NCBI RefSeq assembly: GCF_004327985.1
Contig: NZ_SJDL01000005.1
Coordinates: 62,001-126,000 of the forward strand
DNA from: Marinobacter halodurans
GTDB taxonomy: Bacteria; Pseudomonadota; Gammaproteobacteria; Pseudomonadales; Oleiphilaceae
Length of the DNA: 64,000 nucleotides
Direction of reading: 5' to 3'
The notes below the pieces were generated by a model. The model searched no databases. It was given only the letters and a program-made list of their open reading frames with translations, and was not told where the DNA came from. Shown piece by piece: positions 27,473 to 35,929 of the stretch; position 1 is the first letter of the stretch; every line of letters begins with the position of its first letter. A program made the translations under genes and the position numbers.

Positions 27473-28249
27473 TTACTGTTCGACAAAGGCGCGTTCGATG
27501 ACATAGTCACCGGGCTCGCCCTGCTGGGGGGAGGCGACAAAGCCGTTGTCGTCCAGCATAGCCGTCAGATCCCGGAGCATGGCCGGACTGCCACAGAGCA
27601 TGACCCGATCGGTGTCCGGATTGAGTTGTGGCAGGCCCAGGTCGTTGGCGAGTTGGCCACTTTCGATGAGTGTGGTAATCCGGCCCTGGTTGCGGAACGG
27701 CTCGCGGGTGACGGTGGGGTAGTAGATCAGCTTGTCGCCAATGATCTCGGACAGGAACTCATGGTTGGGCAGTTCCTGCGTCAGGTAGTCGTGGTAGGCC
27801 AGTTCGCTGACCTCCCGCACGCAATGAACCAGGATCACCTTCTCGAAATTCTCGTAGGTGTCCGGGTCGCGGATGATGCTCATGAACGGTGCCAGCCCGG
27901 TGCCGGTTCCGAACAGGTAGAGGTACTTGCCGGGATTCAGGTCGTGCATGACCAGGGTGCCGACGGGTTTACGGCTGACGTACACCGGGTCGCCGACCTT
28001 GAGGTGTTTCAGTCGTGAGGTGAGCGGCCCGTTGGGGACCTTGATGCTCAGGAATTCGAGGTGTTCCTCATGATTGGCGCTGACGATGCTGTAGGCGCGC
28101 AGCAGGGGCTTGCCCTCCACCGGCAGACCTATCATCACAAAGTGCCCGTTCTCGAACCTCAGGCTCGGATCCCGGGTCGTTCTGAAGCTGAACAGCGTAT
28201 CGTTCCAGTGATGGACGCTGATGACGTTTTCGGTTCCCAATGCAGCCAT
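27473..28249 (-). CDS. fpr: ferredoxin--NADP+ reductase
   Basis: 258-residue FAD enzyme of the bacterial Fpr type. FAD motif RAYSIVSANHEE, NADP region GTGTGLAPFMSIIRDP, HCVREVSELAY, and a C-terminus ending ...GEPGDYVIERAFVEQ as in subclass I Fprs. ATG at 28249 gives standard length; the upstream extension is rejected. It starts 70 bases after the exporter gene and ends 14 bases before mrp. In this array it would supply electrons from NADPH to the ferredoxins. Confidence 0.93.
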   Translation of the reverse strand: MAALGTENVISVHHWNDTLFSFRTTRDPSLRFENGHFVMIGLPVEGKPLLRAYSIVSANHEEHLEFLSIKVPNGPLTSRLKHLKVGDPVYVSRKPVGTLVMHDLNPGKYLYLFGTGTGLAPFMSIIRDPDTYENFEKVILVHCVREVSELAYHDYLTQELPNHEFLSEIIGDKLIYYPTVTREPFRNQGRITTLIESGQLANDLGLPQLNPDTDRVMLCGSPAMLRDLTAMLDDNGFVASPQQGEPGDYVIERAFVEQ

Positions 28250-28319
28250 GGGGTGTTCCTCCTGGTGGTGTTGGTCGTGGCATGAGTGACGTGTGCATGG
28301 ACTCAGAGCGGCAGTGGAT

Positions 28320-29327
28320 TCAGGGTGAATAGGCGGCCATGGCCAGCATGGCGGTACTGACGAGCAACGCACTGAGCAGGGCGAGCAGGGCAAACGGTCG
28401 CCATCCCTGGGTCAGAAGCGCCGGCAGGCTGGTCCGCATGCCCAATGCCGCCATGGTGACCAGCAGGCAGGCCTGCGAGGTCGAGGTCAGGGCCTGGCGC
28501 AGTTCGGCCGACAGCCAGCCCAGACTGTTGAGACTGAACAGGCCGACGAAGCCGAGCAGGAACCAGGGGTGTTCCGTGCGGCTGGCGCCCTGCCGGTTCA
28601 ACAGGGCGCCCAGCAACAAGACCAGCGGCGCGAGCAGGGCCACCCGCAGCAATTTGGTCAGCGTGGCAATGTCGCCAGCGGTGTCGGAAACGAGATAACC
28701 GGCGCCGGCGGCCTGGGCGACATCGTGGATGCTGGCACCCAGCAGGAGGCCGGTTTGCGGATCGCTGTAACCGAGCGATCCGAACAGCGGGGGCAGTGTC
28801 AGCATGGACAGCGTGCCCAACGCCGTGACCCCGACGACCACGCCCAGCAGGCGCCGGTCCTCAAGCTTGCCCTGCGGGATCACCGCTGCGACGGCCACCG
28901 CCGCCGACACACCGCAGATCGCCACGGCAATGCCGGCGACCAGGCTCTGCAGCCTCGGGAGCCCTAGCCAGTGCCCCAACAGCAGTGCCGAGCCGATGAT
29001 CAGCGGCACACAGGTCGCGACCACTTGTAAGGGCAGGCTGCCGACCGTCATTAACTGGTCGACTCCGATCCGGGCGCCCAACAGGGCAATGCCCACGCGC
29101 AGCACCTGGCGGCTGCAAAAGGCAACGCCGTCCGCGAGCCGCGGATCCGAGGCATGACTGGCAAACCCGAAGCCCAGCAGCAGGACCAGCATCAGGGCGG
29201 GTGCCTCGTAATGCTGGGCCAGGAAACTGCCGGCCAGGGCCAGCACCACGCACATCGCGGTACCGGGGTAGCGCTGGCGGATGGGCGTCCACCAACTGGT
29301 GTCCAGGGCGCGTAGGGTCGGGGTCAT
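28320..29327 (-). CDS. yeiH: YeiH-family putative sulfate/sulfite exporter
   Basis: 335-residue UPF0324/YeiH membrane protein with about ten hydrophobic helices. Family features: GFASHASDPRLADGVAFCSRQVLRVGIALLGARI near residues 60-95 and GASIHDVAQAAGAGYLVSDTAGDIAT in the second half. Members are annotated as putative sulfate exporters and often accompany organosulfonate catabolic genes, where they are thought to remove sulfite or sulfate. The ATG at 29327 overlaps the stop of the DUF971 gene by 4 bases. Substrate is not experimentally secure for the family. Confidence 0.85.
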   Translation of the reverse strand: MTPTLRALDTSWWTPIRQRYPGTAMCVVLALAGSFLAQHYEAPALMLVLLLGFGFASHASDPRLADGVAFCSRQVLRVGIALLGARIGVDQLMTVGSLPLQVVATCVPLIIGSALLLGHWLGLPRLQSLVAGIAVAICGVSAAVAVAAVIPQGKLEDRRLLGVVVGVTALGTLSMLTLPPLFGSLGYSDPQTGLLLGASIHDVAQAAGAGYLVSDTAGDIATLTKLLRVALLAPLVLLLGALLNRQGASRTEHPWFLLGFVGLFSLNSLGWLSAELRQALTSTSQACLLVTMAALGMRTSLPALLTQGWRPFALLALLSALLVSTAMLAMAAYSP

Positions 29328-29653
29328 GACGCCTGCTCTTTCAGTTCGCACAATTCGCTCAGCTCCCGCAGGTAGGCCCAGGGGTAGAGGCCCCGGTAGT
29401 GGCCGTCACTGAAGAAAAACTGCAGGCCGCTGACGCCGGACAGTTCGATCCGCTCGACGCTGACCGTGACGTCGATCAGGCTCAGACGACCCTGACGCTC
29501 CGCCTGGGTGCAGTGCGAACAGGCGCAGGACTTGCGCAGTTGCAGGCACGTCAGCTGCACGGTCAGGCCGTCTGGCCAGCTAAGCTCCACCGCGTTGCTC
29601 TTGCGCCTCAGGCGGACTTCCGTCGGGGGATCAACAATCTGCTGTCGGGTCAT
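29324..29653 (-). CDS. DUF971 (GBBH-like N-terminal domain) protein
   Basis: 109-residue stand-alone DUF971 protein, with a VELSWPDG strand, then a cysteine-rich segment (CLQLRKSCACSHC) and YPWAYLREL at the end. DUF971 also occurs as the N-terminal zinc-binding domain of gamma-butyrobetaine hydroxylase and, importantly, fused to Mrp in the plant Fe-S carrier HCF101. Its overlap with neighbours on both sides (4 bases each) shows it is part of the operon. Stand-alone members lack a firm function. Confidence 0.85.
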   Translation of the reverse strand: MTRQQIVDPPTEVRLRRKSNAVELSWPDGLTVQLTCLQLRKSCACSHCTQAERQGRLSLIDVTVSVERIELSGVSGLQFFFSDGHYRGLYPWAYLRELSELCELKEQAS

Positions 29654-29847
29654 GAGGGGCTCCTCGTGTTATCCGCTGTTGCCCAGGCCAAAGCCCGTGC
29701 GGGGAGAATCAGATCCGGCGTTTCCGCTGGTGGTGTGTACCTGTCGGGAATGTCGATCGGGCGGGCGCTGCCCAGCACCGCAGCGGACAGCACCACCAGC
29801 GCCAGGGAGAGCCGCCGGGGTCCACTCGTTATGACAAGTTGGGGCAT
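29650..29847 (-). CDS. small exported peptide in the AprAB-like operon
   Basis: 65 residues: basic start with RR at about residues 11-12, a hydrophobic run LSLALVVLSAAVLG and a small-residue cleavage site after GSA, leaving a Pro-rich mature part (IPDRYTPPAE). It fits exactly between neighbours: ATG 3 bases after the ferredoxin stop, TGA overlapping the ATG of the DUF971 gene. A GGAG ribosome site sits in the ferredoxin tail. No family recognised. Tight packing argues that it is translated, though a pure coupling ORF cannot be excluded. Confidence 0.55.
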   Translation of the reverse strand: MPQLVITSGPRRLSLALVVLSAAVLGSARPIDIPDRYTPPAETPDLILPARALAWATADNTRSPS

Positions 29848-29850
29848 GGC

Positions 29851-30174
29851 TCAGCGCTCCAGGTACTGCAGCTTGTCGGGGCGGTCGATCCACTGTTCGG
29901 CTTCGCTCATGGGCGCCGAGGTGGCCTCGATGACCGGCCAGACTTCGGCCAGTTCGGCATTCAGCTCGATAAAGTGACGCTGGTCCTCCGGCAGGTCCTT
30001 CTCGTCGTAGATGGCGTCGGCCGGGCATTCCTGGACGCAGAGGCTGCAGTCGATGCAGGTCTGCGGATTGATCACCAGGAAGTTCGGTCCCTCGTGAAAG
30101 CAGTCCGTCGGACAGACGTCGACACAGTCGGTGTATTTGCAGCGGATGCAGTTTTCGGTCACAACAAAGGTCAT
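29851..30174 (-). CDS. fdxA: 7Fe ferredoxin (3Fe-4S/4Fe-4S)
   Basis: 107-residue FdxA-type ferredoxin, the standard length. Cysteines at 9, 17 and 50 fit the 3Fe-4S cluster and those at 21, 40, 43 and 46 the 4Fe-4S cluster, as in Azotobacter ferredoxin I. The long acidic C-terminal tail ([19 protein letters not shown]) is also typical. ATG at 30174 has a GAGGAG ribosome site. Partner candidates in the same operon are the Fpr reductase and the AprB-like ferredoxin. Confidence 0.93.
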   Translation of the reverse strand: MTFVVTENCIRCKYTDCVDVCPTDCFHEGPNFLVINPQTCIDCSLCVQECPADAIYDEKDLPEDQRHFIELNAELAEVWPVIEATSAPMSEAEQWIDRPDKLQYLER

Positions 30175-30236
30175 GACGGTCTCCTCAATGTTGAAAGGCA
30201 GCGAACGGCCCGGCATGGTTCGGGCCGGTTCCAGGG

Positions 30237-31196
30237 TTACGCTGCGGCGTCCAGTTTCGAGATGGCCCAACGCGCCAGCTTGCGCACGTCCGGATCGGGA
30301 TCGTCCAGGGCCGTCACCACGTAAGGGCGGCCATCGCTGTGGGCGATCGTGCCGAGGGCGCCGATAGCGGCCTTGCGCAGGTTGCTCATGGCGTCAGCGG
30401 CGCACTCACCCAATACCGGAATCGATTCCACAGAACCCAGCTTGCCGAGGGCGTCGACGGCCTTTTCGCGGACCTGCCACAGGTCGTCGCTGGTGGCCGT
30501 AATCAGGGCCGATACGGCGGCCTGGTATTCGAGCTTCGCGATGCTATTGGCGGCTTCGCAGCGCACCTGCCAGTGCTCGTCTGCCAGCAGGCCGATCAGG
30601 GCTTGCCCGACTTGGCTTGGGTTGGCATAAACCAGCGCGCCGGTGGCCGCCCGACGGACTTCCGGATCGGCATCGTGCTGGGCGGTTTCCACCAGCGCTG
30701 GCAGGTTCTCCGGTTGTTTCAGCCAGCCGATCACGCCGACGGCTTCACGCCGGACCTGCGCGTCCGCATCGGCCAGACGCTTGAGTGCGGGTCGTTGTGC
30801 GTCTTGGGTTCGTAAGGGCTTTAGGGCCCGCAGGATGCCGGACACCACGAAACTGTCGGTGCTGGTTTCCAGGGCCTGCAGCAACGGTTCCGCCGCCGCC
30901 GGATCCTTGAGGTCGGCCAGCGCGTGGGCGGCGGCGTTGCGCACGGTCTCATCGGAGTCGCTCAGGGCGGCAATCAATGCGTCTGCCATGTCCTCGGCTT
31001 CGAACTCGTCCACCACCTTGGCCGCTTCCTGGCGTACGTGGGTGTCCGGGTCCTGGAGGGCGTGGATCACCAGTTCCACCGCGTCGGGATCGCCGGTGTC
31101 CACCAGTTCCAGGACGGCCACCCGGCGAATACCGGGATCATCGGACGACAGCTTGGTGGCGATGGCCTGCAGTTCGGGATCGTCGTAGGTCTTCAT
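30237..31196 (-). CDS. HEAT-repeat protein
   Basis: 319 residues made almost entirely of about ten HEAT/PBS-lyase-type repeats of roughly 31 residues, recognisable by recurring D-P-D...VR..A...L patterns ([75 protein letters not shown]). No signal peptide or membrane segment. Such solenoids usually act as protein-binding or assembly factors. It starts 8 bases after the AprB-like gene, so a role in assembling or docking the flavoprotein/ferredoxin pair is likely but inferred. Confidence 0.88.
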   Translation of the reverse strand: MKTYDDPELQAIATKLSSDDPGIRRVAVLELVDTGDPDAVELVIHALQDPDTHVRQEAAKVVDEFEAEDMADALIAALSDSDETVRNAAAHALADLKDPAAAEPLLQALETSTDSFVVSGILRALKPLRTQDAQRPALKRLADADAQVRREAVGVIGWLKQPENLPALVETAQHDADPEVRRAATGALVYANPSQVGQALIGLLADEHWQVRCEAANSIAKLEYQAAVSALITATSDDLWQVREKAVDALGKLGSVESIPVLGECAADAMSNLRKAAIGALGTIAHSDGRPYVVTALDDPDPDVRKLARWAISKLDAAA

Positions 31197-31204
31197 GGCT
31201 TACC

Positions 31205-31438
31205 TCAGCGCAGCAGATAGGGAATGTTGACGGTGACGGCATCCGTCGGGCAGTCGGCCTCGCAGGGCATGCAGTACCAGCACTCGTCGTACTTCATGTG
31301 GGCTTTGCCGGTGTCCTCGTTGATCCAGAGGACGTCCAGTGGGCACACGTCGATGCACACGGTGCAGCCCTTGTCGGCGATGCATTTGTCTTCGTCCACG
31401 ATCACCGGGACGCTGGAATGATGATTGGCAATGGGCAT
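31205..31438 (-). CDS. AprB-like two-cluster 4Fe-4S ferredoxin
   Basis: 77 residues with two cluster motifs: Cys19, 25, 28, 32 (C-x5-C-x2-C-x3-CP) and Cys53, 56, 59, 63 (C-x2-C-x2-C-x3-CP). The layout, including GKAHMKYDECWYCMPCE and the closing VNIPY, follows the ferredoxin domain of adenylylsulfate reductase AprB but lacks AprB's C-terminal tail that wraps around AprA. It lies 65 bases after the AprA-like gene, supporting a two-subunit enzyme. Confidence 0.85.
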   Translation of the reverse strand: MPIANHHSSVPVIVDEDKCIADKGCTVCIDVCPLDVLWINEDTGKAHMKYDECWYCMPCEADCPTDAVTVNIPYLLR

Positions 31439-31503
31439 GTCGGTATTCCTCTCTCATCGCTTGATTCGGTGTTCACAGGCCCGCGGGGCCTGTTGTTGTG
31501 GTC

Positions 31504-33237
31504 TCAGGCGTTGGCCGCTTTCTGGACCCGCATCTTGCGGTAGGCGTCCTTCTCGTCGCCGAGCGGGACGAGGTAGTCCGCCACCGGACGTTTGCCACTG
31601 GCCATCTGACCGTTCTCGTCCTTGAACAGCCGGCTGTGGTAGAACCACTCGCTGTCGTCCTGCTCCGGGTAATCCACACGGTAGTGATAGAGGCCCCAGC
31701 GGGATTCGGTGCGGTAGAGGGAAGCGCGCGCTGCCATTTCGGCGCAGTCGATGATGGACTGCACTTCCATGGCCCTGAGCAGCTCATGGGGGTCGCGGGC
31801 GCAGAGTTGGGGCAGGTCTTCGCGAACGGCGAGAATCCGCTCCAGGCCTATCTCCATCTTCCGGGTGACCTTGGGCGGCTGCAGGTAGTCGTTCACCAGA
31901 CGGCGCACCTTGTACTCCATCTGCTCCGGCGGGATGCCGTCGGCGCGCTTCATGGGGGCCTGGATGCGCTCGAGTTCGGTCTGGATGAAGGCCTCGTCCA
32001 GCACCGGCTCGCGTCGGGATTTCGCGAATTCAACGGCGCTTTCGCCGCAGATCTGGCCGTACACGAAGGCACCCAGCATGTAGTTGTGGGCCACGCTGGC
32101 CATGTCCCCGGCGCAGTAGAGGCCGGGTACGGTGGTGGCGCCTGTTTCGTCGGTCCAGACGCCGGAGGCCGAGTGGCCCGAGCAGAATCCGACCTCCGAG
32201 ATGTGCATTTCCACCATGCGCTGGCGGTAGTTCACATCCCGTCCCTCATGGAAGCGGCCCCGTGATGGGCGTTCGTTGGTGTGCAGGACGGTTTCGATTT
32301 CCTGGATGGTTTCTTCGGCCAGGTGATCCAGCTTGAGGAACACCGGTCCGGTTCCGGATTCCAGCTCCTTGAAGAACTCCAGCATCATCTGGCCGGACCA
32401 GTAGTCGCATTCGATGAACCGTTCACCGAACGCGTTGGAGGTAAAGCCACCCAGCGGGCCGGTCACGTAGGCGCAGGCCGGGCCGTTGTAGTCCTTCAGC
32501 AGCGGGTTGATCTGGAAGCACTCGAGATTCGCCAGGTCAGCGCCGGCGTGGTAGGCCATGGCATGACCGTCGCCGTTGTTGGCCGGGTTCTCGTAAGTGC
32601 CGAACAGGTAGCCGGACGTGGGCAGCCCCAGGCGACCGGCCGCGCCCGTGGCCATGATGACCGCCTTGGCCCGGATGATGATGGGCTCCGCGGTGCGGGT
32701 GTTCACGCCGATCATCCCGGCAATGTTGCCGTCCGGATCTTTCAGCAGGCGCGTGGCGGTGTAGCGGTTTTCAATCTGCACCCGGTTGCGGCGCAGGCGG
32801 CGATACAGAATCTTCTTGACGTTGTGGCCCTCCGGCATGGGCAGCACGTAGGTGCCCAGGTGATGCACCTTCTTCATGTCGTAGTCGCCGGTTTCGTCTT
32901 TCTGGAAATGAACGCCCCAGGAATCCAGCTTTTCGATCATCGGGAACGACCGTGTGGCATAGGCCATCAGCGCAGGCTGATGCACGATGCCATCGTTGGC
33001 GATGGTGATTTCCTTGACGTATTGCTCCGGCGTGGCGTGCCCGGGCACGACGGCGTTGTTCAGGCCGTCCATGCCCATGGAGATGGCGCCGGATCGTTTC
33101 ACATTGGCTTTCTCCAGCAGCATCACGTTCAGGTCGGGGTTCTGTTCCTTGGCCGTCACGGCGGCCATCGGGCCTGCCGTGCCGCCGCCAATCACGAGGA
33201 TGTCAGTGTCGATGACAGGGATGTTGTTGATTTCCAT
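31504..33237 (-). CDS. AprA-like FAD oxidoreductase (fumarate reductase/adenylylsulfate reductase family)
   Basis: 577-residue flavoprotein. FAD Rossmann motif VIGGGTAGPMAA at residues 15-26, then KANVKRSGAISMGMDGLNN (43-61), close to the AprA segment that holds the substrate-binding Asn. The later HSASGVW (355-361) corresponds to the conserved-His motif of AprA, and PGLYCAGDMAS (371-381) is the second FAD motif. It lacks features of succinate dehydrogenase. Paired with an AprB-like ferredoxin, it probably performs a two-electron reaction on a sulfur or similar oxyanion compound. True APS reductase is doubtful, since no sat gene is in the window. Confidence 0.85.
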   Translation of the reverse strand: MEINNIPVIDTDILVIGGGTAGPMAAVTAKEQNPDLNVMLLEKANVKRSGAISMGMDGLNNAVVPGHATPEQYVKEITIANDGIVHQPALMAYATRSFPMIEKLDSWGVHFQKDETGDYDMKKVHHLGTYVLPMPEGHNVKKILYRRLRRNRVQIENRYTATRLLKDPDGNIAGMIGVNTRTAEPIIIRAKAVIMATGAAGRLGLPTSGYLFGTYENPANNGDGHAMAYHAGADLANLECFQINPLLKDYNGPACAYVTGPLGGFTSNAFGERFIECDYWSGQMMLEFFKELESGTGPVFLKLDHLAEETIQEIETVLHTNERPSRGRFHEGRDVNYRQRMVEMHISEVGFCSGHSASGVWTDETGATTVPGLYCAGDMASVAHNYMLGAFVYGQICGESAVEFAKSRREPVLDEAFIQTELERIQAPMKRADGIPPEQMEYKVRRLVNDYLQPPKVTRKMEIGLERILAVREDLPQLCARDPHELLRAMEVQSIIDCAEMAARASLYRTESRWGLYHYRVDYPEQDDSEWFYHSRLFKDENGQMASGKRPVADYLVPLGDEKDAYRKMRVQKAANA

Positions 33238-33246
33238 GCTGCACTC

Positions 33247-33990
33247 CTATTTCCGGTCAATCCGGAACTGGTATTTGAATGAATCACCGCGATAGCAGAG
33301 GTACTCAAAGTCGATGGGGCGCCCTTCCCGGTTGTGGGTCAGGCGTTCGACGCGAAGGATGGCTTCGCCGCTCTTGAGGTTGAGGTGTTGCTGGGCTTCG
33401 TCGTCGGCCAGGATGGCGTCCAGGCTGATATCGGCACCGCCGAGCGGGACACCGAACAGGTTTTCCAGCATCGGGAAGATGTCCCCGGACAGGTCGAGGC
33501 TGAACATGCGCCGGCCGATATCCATGGGGAAGTAGCTGTTCTCCACGCACACCGCCGAGCGGTTGAGGTAGCGCACGCGCTTGACCTCGACGGCGTCTTC
33601 CCCGGGCTCCAGATCGAGTGAGGCCGCTACGGCCTTGGGAGCCTTCAACTGCTGGATGCTCAGAACCCGGGCGGAGGCCTCGTAGCCCTGGGCCGCCATG
33701 GCTTCGCCAAAGCCCTCGAGGCGCTGCACGTTCTGCACCGCCTTGGGTTTGCTGACGAAGGTGCCCTTGCCCTGGGCGCTGAACACCAGGCCTTCGTTGT
33801 GAAGATCCCGCAGGGCCTGGCGGATGGTGATCCGGCTGACGCCAAACGTCTTCATCATGGCGTTCTCGGAAGGCAGCCGTTCGTGGACCTGGAAGGTGCC
33901 GTCGAGAATCTGTCGACGCAGGTTGTCACGGATCTGGACGTACAGAGGAAGGGGCGACTCTTCCACCATCATCTGGATTGCGTCGGGCAT
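33247..33990 (-). CDS. GntR-family regulator, HutC subfamily
   Basis: 247-residue regulator: N-terminal winged HTH (PLYVQIRDNLRRQILDGTF...LPSENAMMKTFGVSRITIRQAL, residues about 11-70) and a C-terminal UbiC-like (UTRA) effector domain (VKRVRYLNRSAVCVENSYFP, LRVERLTHNREGRPIDFE). It lies inside the array, between the ABC transporter and the AprA-like gene, with a 9-base gap to the latter. GGAGG precedes the ATG at 33990. A palindrome of HutC type sits 16 bases upstream, suggesting autoregulation. Confidence 0.92.
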   Translation of the reverse strand: MPDAIQMMVEESPLPLYVQIRDNLRRQILDGTFQVHERLPSENAMMKTFGVSRITIRQALRDLHNEGLVFSAQGKGTFVSKPKAVQNVQRLEGFGEAMAAQGYEASARVLSIQQLKAPKAVAASLDLEPGEDAVEVKRVRYLNRSAVCVENSYFPMDIGRRMFSLDLSGDIFPMLENLFGVPLGGADISLDAILADDEAQQHLNLKSGEAILRVERLTHNREGRPIDFEYLCYRGDSFKYQFRIDRK

Positions 33991-34005
33991 AACGCAGCCT
34001 CCCAA

Positions 34006-34017
34006 TTGTCATGACAA
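34006..34017. promoter_or_regulatory. candidate HutC/GntR operator TTGTCATGACAA
   Basis: Perfect 12-base palindrome just before the GntR gene. The TTGT-N4-ACAA shape matches known HutC-subfamily sites in general form. A near copy lies before the array's first gene (37317). Confidence 0.5.
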
Positions 34018-34061
34018 GTTATGGCGAGTGAAGCCGTCGTCACTGGTTGGATGTCCATGGC

Positions 34062-34940
34062 TCAGCCCGCCTTGTTCTGTTGCTGGAAAGCGTTGAGCGT
34101 CTCCTGCCGGATCAGGTCCAGACACTGGCGTTTGAGCGCCATGAACTCGGTGCTGGTCAGCAGGGATTGCTCGCGCGGGCGCGGCAGCTTGACCGCAATA
34201 TCCGCGATGATGCGGCCGGGGCTGGCGCTCATGACGACAATCCGGTCGGACAGGAACACCGCCTCGTCGATGTCGTGGGTGACGAAGACCACGGTGTTGT
34301 GGAACTCCTGCCAGATCTCCAGCAGGTTCTCCTGCATCATGATCCGGGTCTGGGCATCCAGGGCGCCGAAGGGCTCGTCCATCAGCAGGACGCTGGGGTA
34401 GTTGGCCAGCGCCCGGGCAATGCCAACACGTTGCTGCATCCCGCCGGAGAGGGTGTTGGGGTAGGCCGTCTCAAAGGCGGCGAGGCCGACCAGTGACAGG
34501 AACGTGCGCGCAATGCTGTCGGCTTCCCGACGGCTGGCACCGGCCATGAGCGGGCCGAACGCCACGTTCTCCTTGACCGTTTTCCACGGGAACAGCGAAT
34601 GCTGCTGGAACACCATGCCCCGGGCCGGTCCCGGTTCGGTCACAACGGCACCATCGACGGCGATGTCGCCGCGGGTGGGTGTGACAAAACCCGCGACGGC
34701 GTTCATCAGCGTGGACTTGCCACAGCCCGACGGACCGAGCAGGCAGATGAATTCGCCCGGCCGAACGGTCAGGTTGGCGCTTTGCACGGCCACGTGGGGA
34801 CCGGTGGCGGTATCGAATACGACGTCGACATCCGTCACCAGGATATGGCCTCGGTCGTCGTCTGCCTGGCCGGATTTGTCGCGCAGCCGACGGTGATCCA
34901 GCACCGCGAGCCGGTTATCGTTCGCCGAAAGGTGATTCAT
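34062..34940 (-). CDS. ABC transporter ATP-binding protein, nitrate/sulfonate/taurine type
   Basis: 292-residue ATPase: Walker A GPSGCGKST, Q-loop, signature LSGGMQQRVGIARAL, Walker B VLLMDEPFGALD and the switch His in FVTHDIDEAVFL. Sequence style is that of SsuB/TauB/NrtD. ATG at 34940 overlaps the permease stop by 4 bases. A leader of about 40 residues before the core is longer than in SsuB. Works with the permease and the binding protein upstream. Confidence 0.93.
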   Translation of the reverse strand: MNHLSANDNRLAVLDHRRLRDKSGQADDDRGHILVTDVDVVFDTATGPHVAVQSANLTVRPGEFICLLGPSGCGKSTLMNAVAGFVTPTRGDIAVDGAVVTEPGPARGMVFQQHSLFPWKTVKENVAFGPLMAGASRREADSIARTFLSLVGLAAFETAYPNTLSGGMQQRVGIARALANYPSVLLMDEPFGALDAQTRIMMQENLLEIWQEFHNTVVFVTHDIDEAVFLSDRIVVMSASPGRIIADIAVKLPRPREQSLLTSTEFMALKRQCLDLIRQETLNAFQQQNKAG

Positions 34941-35869
34941 GATCGACCTCCCTTGGCCTGCCACTTCAGCAGCGGTTTGCAGGCGCTGCGGACGAGCAGC
35001 GTGCACAGGGTGCCGAGGCCGCCGATGGTGAGCATGCCGATGATGATCTGCGGGTACTGGATGAGCGTGTAGGAATTCCAGGTGTAGTAGCCGATGCCGT
35101 ACTGGCCGCTGATGATTTCGCCGGCCAGCAGCGAGAACCAGGCCACGCCCATGCCGATGGCCAGCCCCGCCACAATCGACGGCATGGCGCCGGGCAGGAT
35201 GACGTGGCGCAGGATCGACGCGTTGCTGGCGCCGAGGCTGCGTGCGGCCCGGATCAGGACGTCGTTGGTCTGCTCGACCCCGTGGGTGGTGTTGAGCACG
35301 ATCGGGAACAGGGCGCCCAGGAAGGTGATGAAGATGATGCTCGCCTGCTCGGTGGGTAGCATCAGGATGGCCAGTGGAATCCAGGCCACGGCCGGTATCG
35401 GGCGCAGCAGTTCGATATAGGGCAGGATGATGTCCTCTGCCCAGCGGGAACGGCCCATCGCGATCCCCAGCAATACGCCGATCACCACGGCCAGGCCGTA
35501 AGCGATGGCGACTCGCTCCATGCTGTACAGGATGTGCAGATAGAATTCCTGGCCGGTCAGTTCGGTGATCAACGCGGCGCCGACGACCGAGGGGGCCGGA
35601 ATGTTTTCGAAGTTGACGTACGCATGCAGGCCGTGGGTCGAGGCAAGTTGCCAGAACACCAGGGCGACGATCAGGGCCAGGGTTCGAACGCCGTAACGGA
35701 TGCCCGTGGTTTTCAGCCAGGTGCTGAACGGGACACGCGGTTCGACGGCCGGAGCCTGGTCCGGTATGGGTATAGCGTGCGTTGAGCGGGCCGCTGACTC
35801 AGACTCGGGTTCAGAATCCGCGATAGGTGGCTCGGATGCTTTGAGCGCCACGTTGCTTTTACTGTCCAT
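34937..35869 (-). CDS. ABC transporter permease, nitrate/sulfonate/taurine type
   Basis: 310-residue inner-membrane permease. After a polar, Pro-rich cytoplasmic start of about 55 residues come six or so helices, with the EAA-like loop (RSLGASNASILRHVILPGAMPSIVAGL) and a GVAWFSLLAGEIISGQYGIGYYTW segment typical of SsuC/TauC. Start follows the binding-protein stop by 60 bases. Confidence 0.92.
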   Translation of the reverse strand: MDSKSNVALKASEPPIADSEPESESAARSTHAIPIPDQAPAVEPRVPFSTWLKTTGIRYGVRTLALIVALVFWQLASTHGLHAYVNFENIPAPSVVGAALITELTGQEFYLHILYSMERVAIAYGLAVVIGVLLGIAMGRSRWAEDIILPYIELLRPIPAVAWIPLAILMLPTEQASIIFITFLGALFPIVLNTTHGVEQTNDVLIRAARSLGASNASILRHVILPGAMPSIVAGLAIGMGVAWFSLLAGEIISGQYGIGYYTWNSYTLIQYPQIIIGMLTIGGLGTLCTLLVRSACKPLLKWQAKGGRS

Positions 35870-35929
35870 TTGTTGCTCCTCAGGCCGGGAACGTGCGGCC
35901 AGTCGCGACGACTGACCGCACCGGTTCGC

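Noticed and set aside
31504-33237. Succinate dehydrogenase or fumarate reductase flavoprotein
   Set aside because: No sdhB/C/D-type partners; the ferredoxin partner and the HSASGVW and RSGAISMG segments fit the AprA side of the family.
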